A stretch of DNA of 64,000 nucleotides from Prevotella sp. (GCA_017554145.1 JAFZIZ010000015.1:1-64000), one strand, 5' to 3'. Positions 54,477 through 64,000 are shown, numbered from the stretch's first letter. Notes: a model not told the origin generated them from the letters alone. A program made the numbers and translations.

Positions 54477-57092
54477 ATGGCAAAGAAGGAACTGACTCCG
54501 ATGATGAAGCAATTCTTCGACTTCAAGGCGAAATACCCTGAAGCGTTATTGCTATTCCGTTGTGGTGACTTCTATGAGACCTATTGCGAGGATGCTATTA
54601 TTGCCTCACAGATATTGGGTATCACGCTGACGCGTCGTAATAACGGGGCAGGGGCGAGAGGCGACGAGATGGCTGGTTTTCCACATCATGCCCTTGATAC
54701 TTATCTTCCCAAACTGATTCGTGCTGGTAAGCGTGTGGCTATCTGCGACCAATTGGAAGATCCGAAACTCACCAAGAAACTCGTTAAACGTGGTATCACA
54801 GAATTGGTAACGCCAGGTGTTGCCTTGCAAGACAATGTACTGAACTATAAGGAGAATAACTTCCTGGCGGCAGTGCATTTCGGAAAGGGAGCCTGTGGCG
54901 TGTCGTTCCTTGATATCTCAACGGGTGAGTTCCTGACAGGTGAGGGCACTTACGACCATGTAGAGAAATTGCTGGGTAGTTTTCAACCCAAGGAGGTATT
55001 GTATGACCGTCAGCACAAACAAGACTTCCTGAAGTATTTCGGCTCGCGCTATTGTACCTTTGAACTTGATGACTGGGTATTTACGGAACAGGCTGCCCAT
55101 CAGAAACTGCTCAAGCACTTTCATGTGAAGTCGATGAAGGGCTTTGGCGTGGATCATCTGAAAAACGGAATGATAGCCTCTGGTGCTATTTTGCAATATC
55201 TCGACCAGACTTTACACACTCAGGTGGCTCATATCACCTCTCTGACTCGTATCGAGGAGGAACGCTATGTACGCTTGGATAAGTTTACGGTACGTTCTTT
55301 GGAACTATTAGGTACGATGCAGGAGGGAGGAAAGTCGTTGTTGGACGTTATCGACAAGACAGTATCGCCGATGGGTGGTCGTCTGTTACGTCGTTGGCTG
55401 ACCTTCCCTTTGAAGGAAGTAAAACCTATCAACGACCGTCTGGATATCGTAGATTATTTCTTCCGCGAGCCTGATTTCCGCCAGTGTGTCGATGAACAGT
55501 TGCATCGCATTGGCGATTTGGAGCGTATCATCTCTAAAGTGGCTGTGGGTCGTGTGACTCCTCGTGAGGTGGTGCAACTGAAGACGGCCCTGCAAGCCAT
55601 CCAACCTATCAAGGCTGCTTGTTTGGCTGCTACCAACGATTCGCTGAAGCGGGTAGGGGAGCGCTTGAGTCTTTGTGAGACCATCCGTGACCGTATCGAG
55701 CGTGAGATTACCAACGACCCTCCTCAGTTAGTGGCAAAGGGTGGAGTGATTCGCGACGGAGTGAATGCAGAACTCGATGACTTGCGTCATATTGCCTATT
55801 CGGGTAAGGACTATCTGATGACCATTCAGGAGCGTGAGACGCAGGCAACAGGTATCGCCTCGCTAAAGATTGGCTATAACAATGTGTTCGGCTATTATCT
55901 GGAAGTACGTAACACCTATAAGGATAAGGTGCCTTCCGACTGGGTACGCAAGCAGACGTTGGCACAGGCAGAGCGTTATATCACACAGGAGTTGAAGGAA
56001 TATGAGGAGAAGATCCTGGGTGCAGAAGACAAGATTCTCTCTTTGGAGCAGCGTCTCTTCAACGACCTGGTCGTTGCCTTGCAGGAGTTTATCCCACAGA
56101 TACAAACCAATGCCGTTATCATTGCCCGTCTGGACTGTCTGCTTTCCGCAACGAAGACAGCAGAGGAAAACCATTATATCCGTCCACAGATAGACGAGAG
56201 TAACGTGATAGACATCCATCAAGGTCGCCATCCTGTCATTGAGACACAATTGCCTATCGACGAGCGTTATGTGCCTAACGATGTGATGTTGGACAACGAG
56301 CGTCAGCAGATTATCATCATTACAGGTCCGAATATGGCTGGTAAATCGGCTCTGTTGCGCCAAACAGCCCTCATCGTACTGCTTGCCCAGATTGGTTCTT
56401 TCGTGCCAGCAGAAAGCGCCCGTATTGGTTTGGTGGATAAGATATTCACGAGGGTAGGAGCTTCTGATAATATCTCTTTAGGTGAATCGACTTTTATGGT
56501 GGAGATGACCGAGGCTGCGAATATCCTGAATAACGTCACCCCTCGCTCATTAGTGCTCTTCGATGAGTTAGGAAGAGGCACGTCAACTTACGATGGTATC
56601 TCTATTGCTTGGGCGATAGTAGAGTATCTGCATGAGCATCCTAAGGCACAGGCACGTACACTTTTCGCCACCCACTATCATGAACTCAACGAGATGGAGA
56701 AGACGTTCAGTCGCATCCGCAACTATAACGTCAGTGTGAAAGAGGTCGATGCCAAGGTTATTTTCCTGCGTAAACTGGAGAAAGGTGGCTCAGAACACTC
56801 GTTTGGTATTCATGTGGCAGATATCGCTGGTATGCCGAAGTCTATCGTAAAACGTGCCAATGTCATCCTCCAGCAGTTAGAAGCCGATAATGCACAAGTA
56901 GGACGTGTGGGTAAGCCGACAGCAGAGATTGCCCAGAGTCGTGAGGGCATGCAACTTTCTTTCTTCCAGTTGGAAGACCCTGTGCTCTGTCAGATCCGTG
57001 ATGAGATATTAGGTTTGGATATCAACAACCTCACCCCTGTCGAGGCGCTTAACAAGCTCAACGAAATCAGAAAGATTGTTTCCGGAAAATAA
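54477..57092 (+). CDS. mutS: DNA mismatch repair protein MutS
   Basis: 871 residues, full-length MutS1. The mismatch-reading motif near the N-terminus is intact ([11 protein letters not shown], the Phe-x-Glu motif). The ATPase has Walker [14 protein letters not shown], Walker [16 protein letters not shown] and the [12 protein letters not shown] switch. [11 protein letters not shown] precedes a short C-terminal dimerisation helix. Its stop is 1 bp from the end of the convergent lgt gene. Confidence 0.97.
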   Translation: MAKKELTPMMKQFFDFKAKYPEALLLFRCGDFYETYCEDAIIASQILGITLTRRNNGAGARGDEMAGFPHHALDTYLPKLIRAGKRVAICDQLEDPKLTKKLVKRGITELVTPGVALQDNVLNYKENNFLAAVHFGKGACGVSFLDISTGEFLTGEGTYDHVEKLLGSFQPKEVLYDRQHKQDFLKYFGSRYCTFELDDWVFTEQAAHQKLLKHFHVKSMKGFGVDHLKNGMIASGAILQYLDQTLHTQVAHITSLTRIEEERYVRLDKFTVRSLELLGTMQEGGKSLLDVIDKTVSPMGGRLLRRWLTFPLKEVKPINDRLDIVDYFFREPDFRQCVDEQLHRIGDLERIISKVAVGRVTPREVVQLKTALQAIQPIKAACLAATNDSLKRVGERLSLCETIRDRIEREITNDPPQLVAKGGVIRDGVNAELDDLRHIAYSGKDYLMTIQERETQATGIASLKIGYNNVFGYYLEVRNTYKDKVPSDWVRKQTLAQAERYITQELKEYEEKILGAEDKILSLEQRLFNDLVVALQEFIPQIQTNAVIIARLDCLLSATKTAEENHYIRPQIDESNVIDIHQGRHPVIETQLPIDERYVPNDVMLDNERQQIIIITGPNMAGKSALLRQTALIVLLAQIGSFVPAESARIGLVDKIFTRVGASDNISLGESTFMVEMTEAANILNNVTPRSLVLFDELGRGTSTYDGISIAWAIVEYLHEHPKAQARTLFATHYHELNEMEKTFSRIRNYNVSVKEVDAKVIFLRKLEKGGSEHSFGIHVADIAGMPKSIVKRANVILQQLEADNAQVGRVGKPTAEIAQSREGMQLSFFQLEDPVLCQIRDEILGLDINNLTPVEALNKLNEIRKIVSGK

Positions 57093-57093
57093 A

Positions 57094-57951
57094 CTATATA
57101 CTTTTTTTCCTAGCTCCTATCATACACCAAACCCCAAGCAGGATAAACGGGATAGAGAGTATCTGTCCCATATCGATGGGAAGGGATGCTTCGAAGGCTT
57201 CCTGTATCTCTTTCGTGTATTCGATGAAGAAACGGAAGGTGAAGATATAGGTGAGACAGAAACCGAAGTACCAGCCTGTACCGACTTGGGGACCTTTGGC
57301 TATTGGTCCATTAGTACATTTTTTATAGATGCCCCACATCAGAAAGAACAGAAGAGCATAGGCAATGGCCTCGTAGAGTTGTGCTGGATGACGAGGCATC
57401 TGATCTACGCGTTCGAAGATAAACGCCCAGGGCACTTCCGTTACCTTACCGATAATCTCTGAGTTCATCAGGTTACCTAAGCGGATGAAGCAGGCCATCG
57501 AGCCTGTAGCTATAGCGATATTATCAAGAACGGTCCAGATGCTTAGCTTGGTCTTCTTGACATAGAGCCAAAGGGCTATCATCAATCCAAGGGTGCCTCC
57601 ATGTGAGGCGAGTCCCTCATAGCCAACGAACTTCCAACCGCCTTCCGCCAGAAAACGGATAGGCAGGAACATCTCTATGATACCCTTTCCACTGGTCAGG
57701 AAATAGTCGGGCTCATAGAAGATACAATGACCTAAGCGAGCTCCTATCAGAATACCAAAGAAACAGTAGACGAAGAGAGGATCGAAGAGTTCGTCTTTGA
57801 TCTTCTGTTCGCGATAAAGTCGTCGTACCAACAGGAATGCAGCAGCAAAGCCCAAGAGCCAGCAGAGTCCATACCAGCGGATGACTATTGGACCTAAATG
57901 GAGTAACTCCAGATTCGGATTCCAATTGATATATAGAAGTTCCCAATTCAT
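57094..57951 (-). CDS. lgt: Prolipoprotein diacylglyceryl transferase
   Basis: 285 residues with about seven membrane segments. Lgt adds diacylglycerol to the lipobox Cys of prolipoproteins at the inner membrane. Signature pieces are [38 protein letters not shown]-type ([17 protein letters not shown]) and [35 protein letters not shown] is the conserved His-containing motif. Starts 2 bp behind the ychF stop. Confidence 0.95.
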   Translation of the reverse strand: MNWELLYINWNPNLELLHLGPIVIRWYGLCWLLGFAAAFLLVRRLYREQKIKDELFDPLFVYCFFGILIGARLGHCIFYEPDYFLTSGKGIIEMFLPIRFLAEGGWKFVGYEGLASHGGTLGLMIALWLYVKKTKLSIWTVLDNIAIATGSMACFIRLGNLMNSEIIGKVTEVPWAFIFERVDQMPRHPAQLYEAIAYALLFFLMWGIYKKCTNGPIAKGPQVGTGWYFGFCLTYIFTFRFFIEYTKEIQEAFEASLPIDMGQILSIPFILLGVWCMIGARKKSI

Positions 57952-57953
57952 CT

Positions 57954-59054
57954 TTATACGTTGAAGCGGAAGTGCATGATATCACCGTCTTGAACGACGT
58001 ATTCCTTACCTTCGATGCCCATCTTACCAGCCTCACGGACAGCTGCCTCAGACCCATACTGGATATAGTCGTCGTACTTGATGACCTCAGCACGGATGAA
58101 ACCCTTCTCGAAGTCGGTATGGATAACACCTGCACACTGAGGAGCCTTCCATCCTTTATGGTAAGTCCACGCCTTAACCTCCATCTCACCAGCCGTGATG
58201 AAGGTCTCGAGGTTCAATAGCGAGTAGGCTTTCTTGATGAGGCGATTGACACCACTCTCTTCCAAACCGAGTTCCTCTAAGAACATCAGCTTGTCTTCAT
58301 AACTCTCGAGTTCAGCGATATCCTCTTCTGTCTTTGCAGCGATAATCATCGTCTCTGCACCTTCCTCTTTGGCAAGCGCCTCTACCTTCTTCGTGAAATC
58401 GTTGCCGTCCTTCGCATCCGATTCGCTGACGTTGCAGACATAAAGCACGGGCTTGGCCGTCAACAGGAAGAGGTTGCGAGCGCAATCCTGTTCGTCCTTG
58501 CTCTCAAACTCCACGATACGGGCATTCTTTCCCTGGTCGAGCACTTCCTTATAGGCTTTCAATACGGAGACTTCCAACTTGGCATCCTTATTGCCTGCAG
58601 CTGCAGCTTTCTCCGTCTTAGCGAGTCGTCCCTCAACGGTTTCGAGGTCTTTCAATTGCAACTCCGTATCGATAATCTCCTTGTCACGGATGGGGTCGAT
58701 GGTGCCGTCGACATGTGTGATGTTATCGTCTTCGAAACAACGCAACACATGAATAATGGCATCCGTCTCACGGATGTTTCCCAAGAACTTATTACCCAAT
58801 CCCTCACCCTTGGAGGCTCCTTTTACGAGTCCTGCGATATCAACAATCTCACAAGTAGCAGGAACGATACGCCCAGGATGAACAATCTCTGCGAGCTTCG
58901 TCAGTCGCTCGTCAGGAACAGTAATCACTCCCACGTTGGGCTCTATCGTACAAAAAGGAAAGTTGGCTGCCTGTGCCTTTGCACTTGACAGACAATTGAA
59001 CAAAGTGGACTTACCAACGTTTGGTAGTCCAACAATACCACATTTTAATGACAT
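57954..59054 (-). CDS. ychF: Redox-regulated ATPase YchF
   Basis: 366 residues, the Obg-family P-loop protein that prefers ATP. Walker A is [12 protein letters not shown], switch regions [11 protein letters not shown] and [17 protein letters not shown] follow. The usual NKxD guanine motif is replaced by NVSESD, as expected in YchF. A C-terminal TGS domain ([22 protein letters not shown]) is complete. Lies between the rubredoxin gene and lgt on the same strand. Confidence 0.96.
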   Translation of the reverse strand: MSLKCGIVGLPNVGKSTLFNCLSSAKAQAANFPFCTIEPNVGVITVPDERLTKLAEIVHPGRIVPATCEIVDIAGLVKGASKGEGLGNKFLGNIRETDAIIHVLRCFEDDNITHVDGTIDPIRDKEIIDTELQLKDLETVEGRLAKTEKAAAAGNKDAKLEVSVLKAYKEVLDQGKNARIVEFESKDEQDCARNLFLLTAKPVLYVCNVSESDAKDGNDFTKKVEALAKEEGAETMIIAAKTEEDIAELESYEDKLMFLEELGLEESGVNRLIKKAYSLLNLETFITAGEMEVKAWTYHKGWKAPQCAGVIHTDFEKGFIRAEVIKYDDYIQYGSEAAVREAGKMGIEGKEYVVQDGDIMHFRFNV

Positions 59055-59075
59055 TCTTTATTATATCTTTTATAT

Positions 59076-59237
59076 CTATTCTTCTACGGAGAAGTCGTCT
59101 TTGCCGACTCCGCAAATGGGACATACCCAGTCGTCTGGAATATCCTCAAAGGCTGTACCTGGCTCGATTCCGCTATCGGGATCGCCAATCTCTGGGTCAT
59201 ACACATAACCACATACGTCGCAAATGTACTTTTTCAT
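59076..59237 (-). CDS. Rubredoxin
   Basis: 53 residues, the standard rubredoxin size. The two Cys pairs that bind the single iron are [18 protein letters not shown] and [12 protein letters not shown], and the DDW(V) residue before the second pair is typical. A small cytoplasmic electron carrier, in anaerobes often serving oxygen or peroxide reduction. It lies 21 bp ahead of ychF. Confidence 0.95.
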   Translation of the reverse strand: MKKYICDVCGYVYDPEIGDPDSGIEPGTAFEDIPDDWVCPICGVGKDDFSVEE

Positions 59238-59258
59238 ACGTTCAAATTGATTTAGTTA

Positions 59259-60335
59259 TCAAATAGGTTTGTTTTTATCCTTGTTATTGAGAACGTGTTC
59301 GATACGCTCTACAATAGTCTCGGGAGCAATATTGTTCATACAGGCATAGTCGCCTCGCATACAGGGCTTTTGTCCGTAGATGCTGCATGGACGGCATTCG
59401 AGTGGAACCTGAATGACATTATCCGGATCTTGGTTCCAACCCATAAACCCTGCATAGGGATGCGTAGCTCCCCAAATGCTGACAACAGGGATGGCAACCA
59501 GTGAAGCAAGGTGCATATTGGCGGAATCCATAGAGACCATCACATCCAAATGACTCATCAGAATGAGTTCTTGATACAGCGTTTCTACCTCGTTGCTCAC
59601 ATGCACACACTGCTTATATTGCTCACACCACTGCGTAAACTGCTTGTCTTCCTGTTCGCCTTTACCAAAGAGAAGGATACGGGCTTCAGGGTATAATGCG
59701 ATAACCTTTTCCAAGACTTGCTGCATTTTGGGCAAAGGATAGATTTTTCCTTCATGCGCAGCAAAAGGAGCGAGACCGATAAGTTGGCTGTTGGCTGTTA
59801 GCTGTTGGCTAATAGCTTCTGATGGCAACAAACTCAGATCTCCACCTCCCTCAGGGAAGATAGAATGGAATTCCAGTTTGATGGGATAACCCAATCGAGC
59901 CAACACATCGGCATAGTTCTGGAAAGAAGAGGGTTGTTGCTCCATCAGTTTGTTGGCAAGAGAAGTCAAACGGCGACGTCCCTTGCGATGCTTGTCAACA
60001 TGTGCTACCTTATAGCGTCCCATATTAAAGCGGACACGAAGGAATTCAGAGCGTAGCACATTATGTAGGTCGGCAACAGCAGTAAACTGCTTAGCCGTCA
60101 GTCTGCGATAGAGAGCATTGAGTCCCTTGATACCATGATATTCTCGTTTCAAATCGGCCTCCATGAATCCTACATTGGGTGCCAGATTCTCAAAAAGAGA
60201 ACGTGCGAAGGCACGACTCAATACCGTTATCCTCACATTGGGATATTGATGTGCGAGGGAATAAACCACAGGCACTGCCATTGCGACATCGCCCAAGGCC
60301 GAGAAACGAATAATGAGTATATGCTCTTTCTTCAT
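59259..60335 (-). CDS. Glycosyltransferase family 9 (heptosyltransferase-like)
   Basis: 358 residues with the GT9 pattern: ILIIRFSALGDVAMAVPVV at the N-terminus, and the sugar-nucleotide site around DVMVSMDSANMHLASLVAIPVVSIWGATHP. It probably adds a sugar to the lipopolysaccharide core. A C-terminal Cys cluster (ECRPCSIYGQKPCMRGDYAC) is seen in this subgroup. The segment SEAISQQLTANSQLIG (about 173-188) is encoded by a 7-bp tandem array and looks inserted between the two Rossmann domains. Confidence 0.9.
   Translation of the reverse strand: MKKEHILIIRFSALGDVAMAVPVVYSLAHQYPNVRITVLSRAFARSLFENLAPNVGFMEADLKREYHGIKGLNALYRRLTAKQFTAVADLHNVLRSEFLRVRFNMGRYKVAHVDKHRKGRRRLTSLANKLMEQQPSSFQNYADVLARLGYPIKLEFHSIFPEGGGDLSLLPSEAISQQLTANSQLIGLAPFAAHEGKIYPLPKMQQVLEKVIALYPEARILLFGKGEQEDKQFTQWCEQYKQCVHVSNEVETLYQELILMSHLDVMVSMDSANMHLASLVAIPVVSIWGATHPYAGFMGWNQDPDNVIQVPLECRPCSIYGQKPCMRGDYACMNNIAPETIVERIEHVLNNKDKNKPI
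59784..59818. repeat. 7-bp tandem repeat inside the GT9 gene
   Basis: Five units in register: TTGGCTG, TTGGCTG, TTAGCTG, TTGGCTA, ATAGCTT. The array is in frame and encodes Ala-Ile-Ser-Gln-Gln-Leu-Thr-Ala-Asn-Ser-Gln in the interdomain linker. Confidence 0.75.
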
Positions 60336-60336
60336 A

Positions 60337-60371
60337 TCTTACCTCTTACCTCTAATCTCTTACTTCTTATA
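60337..60371. repeat. 7-bp tandem repeat between GT9 and DUF4254 genes
   Basis: Five units in register: TCTTACC, TCTTACC, TCTAATC, TCTTACT, TCTTATA. The array starts just upstream of the GT9 start codon and runs over the stop codon and last codons of the DUF4254 gene. Confidence 0.75.
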
Positions 60372-60962
60372 TAGTATCGGATTCGTAGCGGGATCGTTGT
60401 ACATCTTCATCTGGCGATACACTTTCATGTATTTGCGTCCAGCTTCGATATCGTCCAAAAGTTGGTCGATAGCCGTACTCAGGTCAACCTGCTGTTCTTT
60501 CAGCACTTCCAGCTTTATCTGGCATTTCTGAATATGCTCAGGTTCTGCATCCTGACGGTCTACCTGCTCCTGCATATGCCATATCTTTAGCGCGAGAATC
60601 GACAGACGATCTACTGCCCAGGCAGGACTCTCTGTGTTCAGACGTGCTTCAGGAAGAGGTTTTACATCCTCGTATAACTTGCGAAAATAAGAATCAATCT
60701 CCTCTACCAAGTCCGTACGGTCTTGATTGCTACGATCAATGCGGCGCTTTAGGGCAAGGGCATCCGTTGGGTCGATATGCGGATCACGGATGATATCTTC
60801 CAAGTGCCACTGAACCGTATCTATCCAGCACTTCAGATAGAGATCATATTCTATACTCTCACGCTCATAGGGATTGGCTATAGGGGTATCTACATGGTCC
60901 TTCAGGTGATAGTCACGTATCGCCTGATTAAAGACCAGATTTGCTTTTTCTGTAAATGACAT
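60360..60962 (-). CDS. DUF4254 domain protein
   Basis: 200 residues, helical and charged, matching DUF4254, a family common in Bacteroidota and usually placed beside glycosyltransferase genes. IANPYERESIEYDLYLKCWIDTVQWHLEDIIRDP is conserved but its role is unknown. It precedes the GT9 gene by 24 bp and was probably made to work with it. The stop codon and last residues fall inside a 7-bp tandem repeat. A TATCTTTG element lies at 60988-60995 on the minus strand. Confidence 0.85.
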   Translation of the reverse strand: MSFTEKANLVFNQAIRDYHLKDHVDTPIANPYERESIEYDLYLKCWIDTVQWHLEDIIRDPHIDPTDALALKRRIDRSNQDRTDLVEEIDSYFRKLYEDVKPLPEARLNTESPAWAVDRLSILALKIWHMQEQVDRQDAEPEHIQKCQIKLEVLKEQQVDLSTAIDQLLDDIEAGRKYMKVYRQMKMYNDPATNPILYKK

Positions 60963-61003
60963 CTTTAGAATAGTATTGTTATGGATGCAAAGATACTACA
61001 AAT

Positions 61004-61031
61004 AATTGATAATTGATAATTGATAATTGAT
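61004..61031. repeat. 7-bp tandem repeat (AATTGAT) in the DUF4254-pdxB promoter region
   Basis: Four identical AATTGAT units with partial units on both sides. The last unit supplies the TTG of the pdxB -33 element. Confidence 0.85.
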
Positions 61032-61056
61032 AATTTAAATAAAATTTGTAACTTTG
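61027..61056 (+). promoter_or_regulatory. Promoter of pdxB
   Basis: TTG (61027-61029), 19 bp, TAACTTTG (61049-61056). The ATG at 61065 follows after 8 bp, so the leader is very short. Confidence 0.6.
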
Positions 61057-61064
61057 CCCTCTGT

Positions 61065-62099
61065 ATGAAGATAGTTGTAGACGATAAGATACCTTATATA
61101 CAGGAGAAATTGAGTCTTCTGGCAGACGAATTGGTCGCTATCGGCGGCTCTGAGATATCGGCTACTGATGTGAGGGATGCCGATGCGCTGATTGTCCGTA
61201 CACGTACTCATTGTGATGAGTCATTACTTGCAGGCAGCAAAGTACGTTTCGTGGCAACAGCGACTATTGGTTTCGACCATATCGATGTCGACTATCTTCA
61301 GCGTGCAGGAATTACCTGGATCAATTGTCCTGGTTGTAATGCAGGTTCTGTTGCACAGTACGTAGAGTCTTCGTTGTTGTTGCTACAGCAGGAGAAAGGG
61401 TTGACACTCTCCCATGCTACGATAGGTATTGTAGGTTGTGGTCATGTGGGTTCGAAAGTCAAAGCAGTGGCAGAACGCTTGGGAATGCGTGTCCTCATTT
61501 GCGATCCACCATTAGAACAAAAGAATGCTAATAGCAAACAGCCAACAGCCAATAGTTTTGTATCAATGGATATGATAGAACTGCAGGCAGATGTCATCAC
61601 TTTTCATGTACCATTGACCAAGGAAGGAGAATATGCTACTTGGCATATGGCAGATGAGGCATTCTTCCATCGTCTGTCTCACGCACCTTATATAATAAAT
61701 ACGAGCAGAGGAGGGGTCGTTGACAATCAGGCCTTGCTTTCTGCTTTGCACGACGGACGAGTACGTGATGCCGTTATTGATGTTTGGGAAAGAGAGCCGG
61801 ATGTGAATCCGGAACTGCTCCAGCGCGTGTTTATTGGTACCCCACATATCGCTGGCTATTCAGCCGATGGGAAAACAAATGCTGACAATATGGTGATAGA
61901 TGCCTTGTGTCGCTATTTCCATTTACCCCATCCCGGAAAGATTGCCCCTCCAAGCCTCCCAACAGACTTCCATTATACAGGCAATCCGTTGGAGTTATAC
62001 AATCCCATGGAGGACAGTCGCGCCTTGAAGACAACTCCCTCAAATTTCGAATATTTACGTAATCATTATCCATTAAGAAGAGAACATTTTGAAATATGA
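61065..62099 (+). CDS. pdxB: 4-phosphoerythronate dehydrogenase
   Basis: 344 residues from ATG 61065 (MKIVVDDKIPYIQEKL), preferred over 61020 because the promoter lies between the two. PdxB oxidises 4-phosphoerythronate in pyridoxal phosphate synthesis. The NAD site is IGIVGCGHVGSKVKAVAERLG; the substrate/catalytic region includes NTSRGGVVDNQALLSAL and the late PHIAGYSADGK with the catalytic His. A Gln/Asn/Ser-rich stretch (QKNANSKQPTANSF) after the NAD-binding strand is encoded by a 7-bp tandem array and is not part of the family. Confidence 0.94.
   Translation: MKIVVDDKIPYIQEKLSLLADELVAIGGSEISATDVRDADALIVRTRTHCDESLLAGSKVRFVATATIGFDHIDVDYLQRAGITWINCPGCNAGSVAQYVESSLLLLQQEKGLTLSHATIGIVGCGHVGSKVKAVAERLGMRVLICDPPLEQKNANSKQPTANSFVSMDMIELQADVITFHVPLTKEGEYATWHMADEAFFHRLSHAPYIINTSRGGVVDNQALLSALHDGRVRDAVIDVWEREPDVNPELLQRVFIGTPHIAGYSADGKTNADNMVIDALCRYFHLPHPGKIAPPSLPTDFHYTGNPLELYNPMEDSRALKTTPSNFEYLRNHYPLRREHFEI
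61527..61554. repeat. 7-bp tandem repeat inside pdxB
   Basis: Four units in register: GCTAATA, GCAAACA, GCCAACA, GCCAATA. The array is in frame and encodes a low-complexity loop in the NAD-binding domain. Confidence 0.75.
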
Positions 62100-62124
62100 A
62101 GATGTCAAAACGCCCTTTTCTTAT

Positions 62125-62175
62125 CTCAAAAATTGCACAAGTGGGGGTGGTCTGTGCAGTTTTGAGTGTTTTTTT
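62125..62175 (+). terminator. Intrinsic terminator of pdxB
   Basis: CTCAAAAATTGCACA (62125-62139) pairs with TGTGCAGTTTTGAG (62153-62166) with one bulge; TGTTTTTTT follows. Confidence 0.8.
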
Positions 62176-62186
62176 ATTAATTTTAT

Positions 62187-62217
62187 TTGCGTAACTCAAT
62201 AAAAATGCGTTACTTTG
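62187..62217 (+). promoter_or_regulatory. Promoter of acpP
   Basis: TTG (62187-62189), 20 bp, TTACTTTG (62210-62217). The leader before the ATG at 62294 is about 70 nt, longer than most here. Confidence 0.55.
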
Positions 62218-62293
62218 CACCCGCTAAGCGACAATTTTGTGGCTGGCTATCATTAAAAAGGAATCAATTATTAACATTTTAAAGTAAAAGATT

Positions 62294-62530
62294 ATGTCAG
62301 AAATTGAAAGCAAAGTAAAGGCAATTATCGTAGACAAACTTGGTGTTGACGAGGCAGAAGTTAAGCCAGAGGCAAGCTTCACAAATGACCTTGGTGCAGA
62401 CTCACTGGATACAGTTGAGCTGATCATGGAGTTCGAGAAAGAGTTCGGTATTTCTATCCCCGACGACAAGGCTGAGAAGATTGGTACTGTTGGTGATGCT
62501 ATCGCTTACATCGAGGAGAACGCAAAATAA
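62294..62530 (+). CDS. acpP: Acyl carrier protein
   Basis: 78 residues, normal size, strongly acidic. The phosphopantetheine Ser is in [17 protein letters not shown]. It carries growing acyl chains in type II fatty acid synthesis in the cytoplasm. fabF follows 112 bp downstream; the linker between them is made of heptamer repeats. Confidence 0.97.
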   Translation: MSEIESKVKAIIVDKLGVDEAEVKPEASFTNDLGADSLDTVELIMEFEKEFGISIPDDKAEKIGTVGDAIAYIEENAK

Positions 62531-62539
62531 ATCACTTAG

Positions 62540-62567
62540 GTGATAAGTGTTGGGTGTTGGGTGTTGG
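62540..62567. repeat. 7-bp tandem repeat between acpP and fabF
   Basis: GTGATAA then three identical GTGTTGG units. A partly complementary stretch at 62610-62628 (CCCCCAACACTTGTCATCC) can pair with 62539-62554, so the acpP-fabF transcript may form a hairpin here. Confidence 0.75.
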
Positions 62568-62642
62568 TTGCATTTCTACCAATGTTCAACACCCAATTAG
62601 TAATAACAACCCCCAACACTTGTCATCCAATAATAATCAATT

Positions 62643-63905
62643 ATGGAATTAAAAAGAGTAGTAGTAACTGGGCTTGGTGCCGTTACGCCAGTAGGAAATA
62701 ATCCTGAGGAGACTTGGAAGAATCTTCTGGCAGGAAAGAGTGGTGCTGCTCCTATTACGCTTTTCGATGCTTCAAAGTTTAAGACTCAGTTCGCCTGTGA
62801 GGTGAAGGACTTGAACGTGAACGACTTCATCGACCGTAAGGAAGCCCGTAAGATGGACCGTTACACTCAGCTGGCAATCATCGCAGCCAAGCAGGCTGTT
62901 GAGGATTCAGGCATGGATCTCGAAAAGGAGAACAAAGACCGCATCGGTGTGGTTTATGGCGTAGGTATCGGTGGTATCAAGACTTTCGAAGAGGAAGTGA
63001 TGTATTATGGTGTTCATGAGGCAGACGGTCCTAAGTTCAATCCATTCTTCATTCCGAAGATGATTGCCGATATCGCTGCAGGTCAGATTTCCATCATGTA
63101 TGGTTTCCATGGTCCTAACTTCATCACCTCTTCTGCTTGTGCTTCTTCAAGTAATGCACTGGCTGATGCCTTTAACCTCGTTCGTCTGGGTAAGGCAAAT
63201 GCTATTGTTGCTGGTGGTGCTGAGGCTGCTATCTGCGCTTCTGGTGTAGGTGGCTTCAATGCGATGCATGCACTGTCTACACGTAACGATGAGCCAGAGA
63301 AGGCGAGTCGTCCTTTCAGTGCCAGCCGTGATGGTTTCATCATGGGTGAAGGTGCCGGTTGCTTGATTTTGGAGGAACTGGAGCATGCTAAGGCTCGTGG
63401 TGCAAAGATCTATGCAGAGATGGTTGGTGCAGGCATGAGCGCTGATGCTCACCATATCACTGCTTCTCATCCAGAAGGTCTGGGTGCAAAGCTCGTGATG
63501 CAGAACGCTTTGGAGGATGCTGGTTTGAAACCTGAGGATATCGACTATATCAACGTACATGGTACATCCACTCATGTGGGTGATATCTCAGAGGCTAAGG
63601 CTATCAAAGAGGTCTTTGGTGATGCTGCCTATAAGTTGAATATCTCTTCTACCAAGTCGATGACAGGTCACCTGCTGGGTGCCGCTGGTGCCGTAGAGGC
63701 TATGGCCACAGTACTTGCTGTTCAGAATGATATCATTCCTCCTACGATTAACCATGAGGATGATGATCAGGATGAGGAGATTGACTACAACCTCAACTTC
63801 ACTTTCAACAAGGCTCAGAAGCGTGAAGTACGTGCAGGACTCAGCAATACCTTCGGCTTTGGAGGTCACAACGCTTGCGTAGTATTCAAGAAGTATGCTG
63901 AATAA
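62643..63905 (+). CDS. fabF: Beta-ketoacyl-ACP synthase II
   Basis: 420 residues, normal size for KAS II. The active Cys is in SSACASSSNALADA; the two His are in NVHGTSTHVGD and SMTGHLLGAAG. It elongates acyl-ACP with malonyl-ACP. Probably co-transcribed with acpP, as in many bacteria. A terminator follows at 63922. Confidence 0.97.
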   Translation: MELKRVVVTGLGAVTPVGNNPEETWKNLLAGKSGAAPITLFDASKFKTQFACEVKDLNVNDFIDRKEARKMDRYTQLAIIAAKQAVEDSGMDLEKENKDRIGVVYGVGIGGIKTFEEEVMYYGVHEADGPKFNPFFIPKMIADIAAGQISIMYGFHGPNFITSSACASSSNALADAFNLVRLGKANAIVAGGAEAAICASGVGGFNAMHALSTRNDEPEKASRPFSASRDGFIMGEGAGCLILEELEHAKARGAKIYAEMVGAGMSADAHHITASHPEGLGAKLVMQNALEDAGLKPEDIDYINVHGTSTHVGDISEAKAIKEVFGDAAYKLNISSTKSMTGHLLGAAGAVEAMATVLAVQNDIIPPTINHEDDDQDEEIDYNLNFTFNKAQKREVRAGLSNTFGFGGHNACVVFKKYAE

Positions 63906-63921
63906 CTCGAATTTCTTCGAT

Positions 63922-63967
63922 AGAATAAGGCTCCCTTTCCGTAAGGAGAAGGAGCTTTATTCTTCTT
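63922..63967 (+). terminator. Intrinsic terminator after fabF
   Basis: AGAATAAGGCTCC (63922-63934) pairs with GGAGCTTTATTCT (63951-63963), with one G-U pair; the loop can form additional pairs. TCTTTAT follows. Confidence 0.65.
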
Positions 63968-64000
63968 TATACCAAATTCTCGGCTTTTATCCTCGTAACA

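Overview
The window reads as a chromosome segment of a Bacteroidota bacterium, most likely a Prevotella-type member of the Bacteroidales from gut or rumen. The signs are Bacteroidota promoters (TTG, about 19-21 bp, TAnnTTTG, often only a few bases before the start codon), an almost complete lack of Shine-Dalgarno sequences, a PorZ-like type IX secretion gene, the three-gene Bacteroidales fumarate reductase, and a xylan gene cluster resembling the one described in Prevotella bryantii. No rRNA, tRNA, insertion sequence or CRISPR array was recognised.

Layout. 1-702 is gene-free, AT-rich and repeat-rich. 703-3158 is a nuclease-helicase (DUF2075/Schlafen group 3 type) with an overlapping NUDIX gene, followed by a secreted protein. 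4006-11464 is carbohydrate use: a GPH symporter, GH10 xylanase and GH43 enzyme in one operon, then an SGNH acetylesterase and a second GPH symporter. 11596-15060 is dapB-lepB-lepB paralogue-WbqC. 15142-25513 is housekeeping and stress: SOD, TfoX-like, AlkD-like, Bcp, MGMT-type, aldo-keto reductase, alanine symporter and several exported proteins. 25667-28307 is an ECF sigma factor, a putative anti-sigma factor and a secreted protein. 28462-31910 is fumarate reductase/succinate dehydrogenase.

32040-46546 looks origin-proximal. mnmG, apt and uvrC are separated by two parS-like 16-mers, and an AT-rich gap between an RNA methyltransferase gene and nadA carries a cluster of DnaA boxes, a strong oriC candidate. 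Next comes an AT-rich pair of envelope-modification genes (EptA-like transferase, acyltransferase 3). 46553-52965 is leuS-yitT-rdgB-porZ. 53462-54271 is a secreted protein with a 7-residue tandem repeat. 54477-63905 holds mutS, lgt, ychF, rubredoxin, a GT9 glycosyltransferase, DUF4254, pdxB, acpP and fabF.

The feature least explained by gene content is repetitive DNA. Tandem arrays with a 7-bp unit, each with a different sequence, occur at nine or more places: in promoters, between genes, and in frame inside at least four conserved genes. Separate intergenic arrays have 21-22 bp periodicity. The other outstanding points are the parS/oriC arrangement and a signal peptidase paralogue that has lost both catalytic residues.
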